Assembly (NCBI GenBank): GCA_041391665.1
Contig: JAWKNO010000002.1
Location: 2,170,001-2,234,000, forward strand
Direction: 5' to 3'
DNA length: 64,000 nucleotides
Source: Bacteroidia bacterium
GTDB lineage: Bacteria > Bacteroidota > Bacteroidia > J057
Shown here: positions 53,263 to 60,515 of the stretch, one piece after another
Position numbering within the stretch: position 1 is the stretch's first letter
How the letters are laid out: each line of letters begins with the position of its first letter
The notes under the pieces: generated by a model
Database searches by the model: none
Told to the model about the DNA's origin: nothing
The model's input: the letters and a program-made list of their open reading frames with translations, nothing else
Position numbers and translations under genes: made by a program

Positions 53263-55059
53263 ATGAAACAGATTTTGCTCCTTTCCTCCCCACGGCACAG
53301 ATATATTCTGTCCGGTATTATGGTGATCCTAATCAGTTGTTTTTTGATTCAGTGTAACAGCCACAAACCCCTGCCTCCCGGTGACCCGGACAATGGCGGG
53401 CTGGTTTTGCCCGACGGCTTTGAGGCCGTGGTTGTGATTGACAGCGTGGGTCGCGCCCGCCATCTTGCAGTAAGCGAAAGCGGCGATATCTATGTCAAAA
53501 TCCGTGTGGGCAAACCCAAGGGCATCGTCGCCCTTCGCGACACCGACAATGACGGCAAAGCGGATGTGGTCGAACCCTTTGAAAATTATCCCGAAACCGG
53601 CACCTACGGTACCGGCATGGAGTTGCACAATGGCTATCTCTATTTCAGCACTGCCGGCGAAGTCTATCGCACAAAACTGAAAAAAGGCCAACTGATTCCC
53701 GAAGGCGAAGCCGAACTGATCCTGACCGACGACTACAAACATGCCAAATTTGGCTCCGAACATATCGCAAAACCGCTCGCCTTCGACGACGACGGGCATA
53801 TGTATGTGCCATTTGGTGCGCCTGGCGACATGTGCCAGGTAGAAAACCGTAAACCCGGTTCTCCCGGTCAGGATCCCTGCCCACAACTCGAATTTCACGG
53901 CGGCGTATGGCAGTTTGACGCAAACAAACTCAATCAGGTACAGGCCGACGGTGTGCATTATGCGACGGGCATACGGAGTATCGTTGCCATGGATTGGAAT
54001 CATCAGGCAAATGATTTGTTTGCCCTACAGCATGGACGCGATGACCTGGTACGCACATGGCCGGAATTGTACAACACCTGGCAAAGTGCGCTCCTGCCTT
54101 CGGAAGAATTTTTCCGGGTAAAACAGGGATTTGATGGCGGCTGGCCTTATTATTACTACGACGATATGCAGGGTAAAAAGCTGCTGAACCCCGAATACGG
54201 TGGCGACGGCAAAAAGGAGGGGAAGGGAGCCGAATACGAACAACCGCTGATCGGTTTTCCTGGCCATTGGGCACCCAACGACCTGTACTTTTACGAAGGC
54301 GATCAGTTTCCGGCCCGTTACAAAAACGGCGCATTTATCGCTTTCCATGGATCGACAATTCGCGGCCCCTATCCGCAGGCGGGGTATTTTGTGGCATTTG
54401 TTCCGTTTAAAGACGGCGCCCCTTCAGGCCCCTGGGAAGTGTTTGCCGATGGCTTTGCACAGGTAGATACCATTGTCAACACCAGTGATGCTGCTGCCCG
54501 TCCGATGGGCATCGCGATGGGACCTGACGGCTCACTATATGTCAGCGAAAGTGAAAAAGGAAAGATTTGGCGCATTATGTATAAAGGCGACAAGGCCAGC
54601 TTTGGTGAAACGCAGCTGGCAAAAATGGAGGAACGCAAAAACCTCCCCCATATCAAAACGCCCGACATTGTCAAAGATAACTTAGACAAAGGAAGAGCAA
54701 AAGCCGGAGCAAAATTGTATGCTACCTATTGCAGCGCCTGCCATCAGCCAAACGGAAAAGGAGACGGAAACCGTTTTCCGCCTTTATTGGGCTCCGAATG
54801 GATAACCGGAGATATACACAAAACGATTGAAGTCGTACTCAACGGCCTCGAAGGGCCCATCACCGTCAACGGACAAGCCTACGATGGAATCATGCCGGCA
54901 AATAACTTCCTCAAAGATGAAGAAATTGCCCAAATCCTCACTTATGTACGGCAAGAGTTTGGCGAAGGTGCCGATGGCATTCAGGCTTTTGAAGTTCGGG
55001 TCGTGAGGAATATCCTTCGCAGACGGCAGGAAAAAGCTGAAAACGGCGGCGGGGAATAA
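53263..55059 (+). CDS. Sorbosone/glucose-dehydrogenase-like propeller fused to cytochrome c
   Basis: 598 residues. The N-terminal lipobox-like segment (VILISCFLIQC) suggests a lipoprotein. A six-bladed quinoprotein-like propeller follows (LPDGFEAVVVIDSVGRARHLAV, DMWNHQAND-type loops, DGGWPYYYYDDMQGKKLL, AMGPDGSLYVSESEKGKIWRI). A C-terminal class I cytochrome c carries CSACH (heme attachment) in LYATYCSACHQPNGKGDGNRF, with GIMPANNFLKDEEI giving the methionine ligand. Such fusions oxidise sugars or sugar acids in the periplasm and pass electrons to the respiratory chain. Substrate unknown; PQQ dependence is inferred. Confidence 0.85.
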   Translation: MKQILLLSSPRHRYILSGIMVILISCFLIQCNSHKPLPPGDPDNGGLVLPDGFEAVVVIDSVGRARHLAVSESGDIYVKIRVGKPKGIVALRDTDNDGKADVVEPFENYPETGTYGTGMELHNGYLYFSTAGEVYRTKLKKGQLIPEGEAELILTDDYKHAKFGSEHIAKPLAFDDDGHMYVPFGAPGDMCQVENRKPGSPGQDPCPQLEFHGGVWQFDANKLNQVQADGVHYATGIRSIVAMDWNHQANDLFALQHGRDDLVRTWPELYNTWQSALLPSEEFFRVKQGFDGGWPYYYYDDMQGKKLLNPEYGGDGKKEGKGAEYEQPLIGFPGHWAPNDLYFYEGDQFPARYKNGAFIAFHGSTIRGPYPQAGYFVAFVPFKDGAPSGPWEVFADGFAQVDTIVNTSDAAARPMGIAMGPDGSLYVSESEKGKIWRIMYKGDKASFGETQLAKMEERKNLPHIKTPDIVKDNLDKGRAKAGAKLYATYCSACHQPNGKGDGNRFPPLLGSEWITGDIHKTIEVVLNGLEGPITVNGQAYDGIMPANNFLKDEEIAQILTYVRQEFGEGADGIQAFEVRVVRNILRRRQEKAENGGGE

Positions 55060-55127
55060 AACGAAACGAGGATGGGAAGTGGCAAAACAGGATTTATCTT
55101 TATTCCTGCAAAATACTCCCCTACCCC

Positions 55128-56711
55128 TCAAATCCGCTCTTCATACAAATACCCTCCCAACCAGATTCGGAGCATTCCATGGGAAGTTTCCCTCCTCCGA
55201 AAAAAATAGTATTGGGTGTTGTTTTTCAGGCGAATGGTAAAATATGCCCCCAGATATCCTGCTTCATTTTCCAGGTGATAATACAGTACTCTTCCATTGG
55301 GGAAATTGGTGCTGTCTTTATACATATAGGCAGTATCAAACTTTAAAATCACGGAATCAGACTGATGGATCACTTCGAAAGTTGGGGAAAGGGTATCTGT
55401 TGGCTTTTGCAGAAACCGGGCAACATCTGCAATGCCATACCCCAGCTCGTAGTCGTAATAAGGATAAAAATGTCCCGAACGGCACAGTAAATCAAATATT
55501 TCCCGCTGGGTTTTTTCCGGATACCGTTGAATCATACAGGCTGCCACACCCGCAACCAAGGGAGTAGAAAAAGAAGTTCCGGCATTCTCTCCGTACTTAA
55601 ATTTTTTGATGGCCGTGAGCGTGAACCCCGGAGCAGAAAGATCAGGTTTGCGCTGGTTTAGTGCGTTTGGACCAAAGGATGAAAAGGGATTGCGCATCGG
55701 TAACACGGGAAGAGAACCACCTACAGACAAAACCCCGGGCACATCAGCCGGAGCACCCATATACCGCCATTTTTCGTCGCCCTCATTGCCCATAGAACAA
55801 ATAACCAGCATACCTTTTTGCACGGCAATGGCGGCGGCCCGGCTCACAGGTGCCGTTTTCCCGTCCATATCTGCATAGGTATATCGTTTGTCGGTATAGG
55901 TTACCGACGAGCTGATCATGTCAGCGCCCATTTTGTCAGCCCATTCTGCTGCGGCAATCCAGTTATCTTCTTCGGCAGCAAGTTCTTTAGTCTCATGTTC
56001 TACCCGGGCGAGTAAAAACTCAGCGTCCATCGCCGCTCCAAGCGGACGGCCTTCATACATTCCGGCAATACAGCTCAACACCTGCATGCCGTGCAGAGAA
56101 TGTGCATAGACATTATCGTCTCCATCATAAAAGTCTTTGGTAGCAACAATTTGATTGTATTTTCTGGCTCTGTCTATTGCAGGGTGAATGTCAGCATCGT
56201 CAAAGCCCGCATCCAGAATAGCGATTCTCACCCCTTTGCCCGTCAGATTGCTGTCCAGCAACATATCTAAGTGCATTTGACCGCGAACCAGCGACAAAAG
56301 CGTATCCAGCCGATCGGTAGTACTTACCGGAAAAGATGCCAACTGTGCTTCTGATGAAAATGCTTCCACACTTTTTACATAAGGGAGGTTGCTGACCTTT
56401 TGGATTTGCGCCTCTGTCGCCTCCACAGAAACTGCATTCAGCCATCGAAGGGAATGTCGCACGTTCATTACCTGTTCTCCTACTTCGCAGCGATAATCAT
56501 CACTGACCGGAAAGTCGGTTTCTGAGATCAGGGGCAATCCGTTTTTGATTCGACGCATCAGTGCGTTGGGGTGAAATTCGGCGCGCACATCTTCAAATGA
56601 AACCGCAGGCTTATCTTTGAAATAAACAAAGTAATTTGCCTGTCCAAAAGTCAATGCAGGAAAAAACAACAGTGCGAGTACAATCTGTGGGAAAATTTTC
56701 ATAAAAATCAT
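55128..56711 (-). CDS. Subtilisin-like S8 serine peptidase, exported
   Basis: 527 residues (alternative start Met 56702). Signal peptide to about ALTFGQ, then an inhibitor-like prodomain (about 28-125). The catalytic domain has D167 in AILDAGFDD, H207 in AHSLHGMQ, N310 in CSMGNEGD and S381 in GTSFSTPLVAGV. A C-terminal beta domain of ~110 residues follows, with no sorting tail. It resembles secreted Bacteroidota S8 family proteases. The gene is divergent from guanine deaminase with only 30 bases between starts, and convergent with the cytochrome c gene. Confidence 0.9.
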   Translation of the reverse strand: MIFMKIFPQIVLALLFFPALTFGQANYFVYFKDKPAVSFEDVRAEFHPNALMRRIKNGLPLISETDFPVSDDYRCEVGEQVMNVRHSLRWLNAVSVEATEAQIQKVSNLPYVKSVEAFSSEAQLASFPVSTTDRLDTLLSLVRGQMHLDMLLDSNLTGKGVRIAILDAGFDDADIHPAIDRARKYNQIVATKDFYDGDDNVYAHSLHGMQVLSCIAGMYEGRPLGAAMDAEFLLARVEHETKELAAEEDNWIAAAEWADKMGADMISSSVTYTDKRYTYADMDGKTAPVSRAAAIAVQKGMLVICSMGNEGDEKWRYMGAPADVPGVLSVGGSLPVLPMRNPFSSFGPNALNQRKPDLSAPGFTLTAIKKFKYGENAGTSFSTPLVAGVAACMIQRYPEKTQREIFDLLCRSGHFYPYYDYELGYGIADVARFLQKPTDTLSPTFEVIHQSDSVILKFDTAYMYKDSTNFPNGRVLYYHLENEAGYLGAYFTIRLKNNTQYYFFRRRETSHGMLRIWLGGYLYEERI

Positions 56712-56741
56712 CAGTTTCTGAGAAATTCATTATACTGAATC

Positions 56742-57215
56742 ATGAACGAAATGCAAATAAAATTTATGCGGGAAGCCATCAGGCTATCAGAGGAGAGTGT
56801 AAAAAATGGCGGCGGCCCGTTTGGTGCGGTAGTAGTAAAAAACGGGCAAATCATCGCCCGGGGAAATAACCGTGTGACGCAGAATTTTGACCCTACGGCA
56901 CATGCCGAGGTTGTGGCGATTCGCGAAGCCTGTAAAGAACTTCACGCCTTCCAGTTGGAGGGTTGCGAAATTTATACCAGTTGTGAGCCTTGTCCGATGT
57001 GTCTGGGTGCCATCTATTGGGCGAGGCCTGCCCGCGTATTTTTTGGCAATAACCAGACCGATGCAGCCCGTATTGGTTTTGATGACAGTTTTATTTACAG
57101 AGAAATCGCAGCGCCCCTACCCGACAGAAAAATCCCCATGCTCCAGCTACTTCCCGAAGAAGCGATTACAGCTTTCCGGATGTGGGAAAACAAAACTGAC
57201 AAAACGGAATATTGA
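56742..57215 (+). CDS. guaD: Guanine deaminase (cytidine-deaminase superfamily)
   Basis: 157 residues, the same length as Bacillus GuaD and very similar. Zinc site: H54 and E56 in PTAHAEVVAIREACK, C84 and C87 in TSCEPCPMCLGAIYWARP. The GuaD-specific C-terminal parts GFDDSFIYREI and the final tyrosine are present. It deaminates guanine to xanthine and lets the cell use guanine as a nitrogen source. tadA-like tRNA editing enzymes share the motif but not the C-terminal part. A single gene; divergent from the subtilase. Confidence 0.92.
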   Translation: MNEMQIKFMREAIRLSEESVKNGGGPFGAVVVKNGQIIARGNNRVTQNFDPTAHAEVVAIREACKELHAFQLEGCEIYTSCEPCPMCLGAIYWARPARVFFGNNQTDAARIGFDDSFIYREIAAPLPDRKIPMLQLLPEEAITAFRMWENKTDKTEY

Positions 57216-57238
57216 AAGATAGCGTTTCGAAGGCCACC

Positions 57239-57286
57239 AGCCAAAAGCTAACAGCCAACAGCCAAAAGCCAAAAGCTAACAGCCAA
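57239..57286. repeat. Short tandem repeat of AGCCAAAAGCTAACAGCCAA
   Basis: The 20-base unit occurs at 57239-57258 and 57267-57286 (period 28), with extra AGCCAA(CA) fragments between. It lies in the gene-free gap between guaD and ispD (57216-57355). Confidence 0.8.
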
Positions 57287-57355
57287 TGAAAACCCCAAAC
57301 ACCCGAAACAACTTATTCATTCATTTACTTCTCACTTTTGACTTCTAAAATCTGC

Positions 57356-58060
57356 CTACTGACTTCCACGAAGGATCCCTTCAGCTACAAGCAAATCTTC
57401 AGGGGTGGTGATTTTGATATTGTCATAGGAACCGGGACAAATGGCCACGGTTTTTCCCGTAAGTTCGTACAGGCTGGCGTCATCGGTAAAATTTCCTTCA
57501 GCGGCGCGATTGCGGTAGCAATCCAGAATTTCTTTCAGCTTGAAAGTCTGCGGCGTTTGCACTTCCAGAAAACGGGCGCGGTCCACCGCCCGGCTTTGTC
57601 CGTCGTCTCCGATCTCGCGGATGGAGGCTTTTACCGGTACACATACGACAGATGCTCCGTGTACCGCAGCCAGCTCAAATGCTGTGGTCAGCATATCGTT
57701 GGTTACAAAGGGTCGTACGCCGTCGTGGATTCCCACAAGGGCATCTTCGGACTCTCCGACTCGCGCAGTCAGTTTTTCCAGTCCATTGTGAACAGATTCC
57801 GTGCGGGTTTTCCCGCCCTTGCTGAGCGTGATCTGTGCGCGCTGTGAAGGTGTGAGAAATTCTGCTGCTAATTTTTCCCAAAAACTAAACTGGTCTTCGG
57901 GAAGAACCAGCCCTACAGGAAGACGATTTTCCCACAGGAAAAAACGGCGTAAGGTATGTATCAGGACAGGAACTCCTGCCAACGGCAGAAATTGTTTGGG
58001 AATGTCTGCGCCCATACGCATCCCACTCCCTCCCGCAACGATCAAAACACATTTTTTCAT
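57356..58060 (-). CDS. ispD: 2-C-methyl-D-erythritol 4-phosphate cytidylyltransferase
   Basis: 234 residues. CTP-binding VLIVAGGSGMRMGADIPKQFLPLAG with the conserved R and K, then GIHDGVRPFVTNDML and the late TDDASLYE and ITTPEDLLVAE. It makes CDP-methylerythritol, the third step of the MEP isoprenoid pathway. It is encoded after queA on the minus strand with a 45-base gap, so the two may be co-transcribed from the queA promoter. Full length; CDP-ribitol/IspD-like tailoring enzymes are a less likely alternative since no teichoic or LPS gene is nearby. Confidence 0.93.
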   Translation of the reverse strand: MKKCVLIVAGGSGMRMGADIPKQFLPLAGVPVLIHTLRRFFLWENRLPVGLVLPEDQFSFWEKLAAEFLTPSQRAQITLSKGGKTRTESVHNGLEKLTARVGESEDALVGIHDGVRPFVTNDMLTTAFELAAVHGASVVCVPVKASIREIGDDGQSRAVDRARFLEVQTPQTFKLKEILDCYRNRAAEGNFTDDASLYELTGKTVAICPGSYDNIKITTPEDLLVAEGILRGSQ

Positions 58061-58105
58061 CGTCCTGAGTAAGCCTTATACCTGAAAACCTTCAGACCCG
58101 CAGCA

Positions 58106-59164
58106 CTAAAGAATCAGGAGTGCGTCGCCGTAGCTGTAAAACTTATACTTTTCTTTTACCGCTGTTTCATAACATTCCATCATAAATTCATAGCCCATAA
58201 AAGCTGAAACCATCATCAGGAGAGTTGACTTCGGGCGGTGGAAGTTGGTGAGGAATGCATTGGCGATATTGAAATCGTAGGGAGGATAGATAAACTTATC
58301 CGTCCAGCCATCGGCGGGATTCAGCATACGACCTGCGGAAACCGCAGATTCGAGGGCCCGCATGACAGAAGTTCCCACGGCGAGTACTCTTTTTTTGCTG
58401 GTTTTCGCCTCATTTACAAGCATACGCGCTTCATTGGGAATCACAAAATATTCGGAGTCCATACGGTGTTTGGAAAGATCTTCCACTTCTACCGGATTGA
58501 AAGCGCCGATTCCCACATGAAGGGTGAGGGCAGCCTGCTCAACGCCGTTGAGTTCAAAACGCTTGAGCAATTCACGGGTAAAGTGCAGGCCGGCGGTAGG
58601 AGCGGCGACGGCTCCGACATTTTTGGCAAAAACGGTTTGGTAATTTTCCCGGTCCTTAGCCTCTACATTGCGCACATCGCTGATATAGGGAGGAATAGGC
58701 GTTTTGCCGAGTTTATCTATGAGTTGATGAAGTTCTTCATTTTCTCCGTCGTAAAGGAAACGAATGGTACGGCCACGGGAGGTAGTATTATCTACCACTT
58801 CAGCTACCAGATCATTTTCACCAAAGAAGAGTTTATTTCCTACCCTGATTTTCCGGGCAGGTTCAACGAGCACATCCCATAGTTTCTGGCGGGCATTGAG
58901 CTCACGAAGAAGGAAAACCTCAATTTTGGCACCGGTTTTTTCCTTTTTGCCGATTAGCCGGGCAGGAAATACTTTGGTGTCATTTAAGACCATCACATCT
59001 CCTTCAACAAAATATTCGAGAATGTCCGAAAATTTCCGATGTTCTATTTTCCCGGTATCGCGGTGAGCAACCATCAGACGGCAGGAATCGCGGGGATCTG
59101 CGGGGTGAAGAGCGGTTAAATTTTCAGGGATTTCGAAGTTAAAGGCCGATAGTTTCATTGCCAT
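58106..59164 (-). CDS. queA: S-adenosylmethionine:tRNA ribosyltransferase-isomerase
   Basis: 352 residues (the Met at 59158 is an equally good start). Diagnostic blocks: LSAFNFEIPENLTALHPADPRDSCRLMV, VMVLNDTKVFPARLIGKK, PTAGLHFTRELL, ALTLHVGIGAFNPVEVEDL, HRMDSEYFVIP and AVGTSVMRALES. It transfers and isomerises the ribosyl group of SAM to preQ1 in the anticodon of tRNA to form epoxyqueuosine. No tgt or other queuosine gene is in the window. ispD follows on the same strand. Confidence 0.97.
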   Translation of the reverse strand: MAMKLSAFNFEIPENLTALHPADPRDSCRLMVAHRDTGKIEHRKFSDILEYFVEGDVMVLNDTKVFPARLIGKKEKTGAKIEVFLLRELNARQKLWDVLVEPARKIRVGNKLFFGENDLVAEVVDNTTSRGRTIRFLYDGENEELHQLIDKLGKTPIPPYISDVRNVEAKDRENYQTVFAKNVGAVAAPTAGLHFTRELLKRFELNGVEQAALTLHVGIGAFNPVEVEDLSKHRMDSEYFVIPNEARMLVNEAKTSKKRVLAVGTSVMRALESAVSAGRMLNPADGWTDKFIYPPYDFNIANAFLTNFHRPKSTLLMMVSAFMGYEFMMECYETAVKEKYKFYSYGDALLIL

Positions 59165-59200
59165 TTTCAGCGGGATCTAAGGGTTTGATAAAACGAACCG

Positions 59201-59231
59201 CAAAAATAGCTTCCCGGGAGTAGATAATCAA
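59201..59231 (-). promoter_or_regulatory. Candidate promoter for queA
   Basis: On the minus strand TATTTTTG (59208-59201) fits TAnnTTTG, with TTG 20 bases further upstream (59231-59229). The implied start near 59194 leaves a leader of about 30 bases. The rest of 59232-59411 shows no gene. Confidence 0.45.
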
Positions 59232-59411
59232 GGGATTTTTCTGCCCAACGGGTACGAAATTTCTACCGTTCTCCCGGATTTTCAGACAGATAGAGAAAAA
59301 TCAGTAGGAAGAGCCATGGAAAATATGCATTTTAAGGTAATCTTAATATGTAGGTCCAACCTCCACGCAGCACCATTTGACCCGTGCATTACCGTCCTGG
59401 TCGCTATTTTG

Positions 59412-60191
59412 TCAGCGGATAATGCGTATTTTTTTTCGCACGATCAGACCTTCCGATTTTATGGATAGTATGTAAATCCCTTCCGGAAGAAGATTGACTC
59501 TGATGCCTCTCTCCATCAGGTATTCCATTTGCCGGAGCACTAATCTTCCGCTCATATCAAAGATATTGATTTCGGATTCGGGAGAAATTTCGTTTTGCAC
59601 AAACAGAAAATCATAGGCAGGATTGGGATAAATCACGAGTTCTGTACTGCCTCCGACAATCCGCGGAGGGGAGAGAATATCCTCTGTACAATTATTTAGT
59701 TTGTCTGCGAGATCATCCAGATCCACAGAATTTATCCCATCGGAGAAAAGTCCCTTTAATTTGTCTCCACTTTGCACCATAGGCCGGGCAAATGGATCAA
59801 AACCCTGAAATCTACTGTAGCTATTCCGGTAATCGCCAGAGGTTTCCCAGCTAATTTCCGGCGTAACGATTTGTTCCATCACCAGAAGAATCGTCTGTCC
59901 GACCTCCCCTACATGATCGGTAGAATAGCTGATGATGATTCCGTTACAATCCACATCTTCCCGATCCCAGAGAATCACCTCGCTGCGGGTCTCACTGCCG
60001 CGATACACTTCATATAACTCAAGCCGCAGACCGTGGTCGATTCTTTTGACGATTTTGCCACGGGCAATGGTATATTCGGGGTTCCAGTTGGCAAACTGAC
60101 AAAATGAAATATCCTGTACAGCAAAGGAACAGGCGATTGCAGTAGGCACTGCGGCCAAAAAGATCATCAGAAAGGGTAAAATTCTTTTCAT
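59412..60191 (-). CDS. Secreted T9SS protein with N-terminal TIMP-like/unknown domain
   Basis: About 259 residues from ATG 60191, which gives the signal peptide MKRILPFLMIFLAAVPTAIA followed directly by a cysteine (CSF). The frame extends to 60359 without a plausible signal. The N-terminal 150 residues contain YTIARGKIVKRIDHGLRLELYEVYRG and EVILWDREDVDCNG, a small beta-fold with paired cysteines that resembles exported OB-like domains; no firm family. A type A T9SS tail follows: VIYPNPAYDFLFVQN, INIFDMSGRLVLRQ, LPEGIYILSIKSEG, ending KKIRIIR. Cell-surface or secreted. A single gene, divergent from carB. Confidence 0.75.
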   Translation of the reverse strand: MKRILPFLMIFLAAVPTAIACSFAVQDISFCQFANWNPEYTIARGKIVKRIDHGLRLELYEVYRGSETRSEVILWDREDVDCNGIIISYSTDHVGEVGQTILLVMEQIVTPEISWETSGDYRNSYSRFQGFDPFARPMVQSGDKLKGLFSDGINSVDLDDLADKLNNCTEDILSPPRIVGGSTELVIYPNPAYDFLFVQNEISPESEINIFDMSGRLVLRQMEYLMERGIRVNLLPEGIYILSIKSEGLIVRKKIRIIR

Positions 60192-60466
60192 TCCATTGTT
60201 TTTCCTTCTGACGATTAAAGTAAAAGATATGCTGCATGGGGAAGAAAATCGTAGCCCCCCATTGTATTCGAGAGGGCCGAAGTAGTGTTTTGAGGTAAAA
60301 AAAAAGGATGCGATATGTCGCGTATTATTCAAAGCTAAGAAAAAGGAAATGAGAGTCAATCGTCAATTTTTAATTGGCAGTGATTTTTGGGGTGGGAATG
60401 TCAGAAAGCGAATATCTGTGAATTCCTAGTGTGGCATAATGTTTTCGTCTTTTCACCGAATTTATC

Positions 60467-60497
60467 TTTTGACTTAACTTATATCCTTCTAACTTTG
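60467..60497 (+). promoter_or_regulatory. Bacteroidetes-type promoter of carB
   Basis: TTTTG at 60467-60471, an 18-base spacer and TAACTTTG at 60490-60497 match the -33/-7 pattern exactly. Transcription would begin near 60504, only about 10 bases before the start codon, so the message is nearly leaderless. The remaining gap 60192-60466 shows no gene. Confidence 0.7.
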
Positions 60498-60515
60498 CGC
60501 GAAATTTAGCGCAAA
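60494..60515 (+). promoter_or_regulatory. Inverted repeat across the -7 box and start codon of carB
   Basis: TTTGCGC (60494-60500) and GCGCAAA (60509-60515) are perfect inverted repeats with an 8-base centre. They overlap the -7 box and the A of the ATG, a position where a repressor would block transcription; carB lacks its own allosteric domain, so control at this point is attractive. Inference only. Confidence 0.45.
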
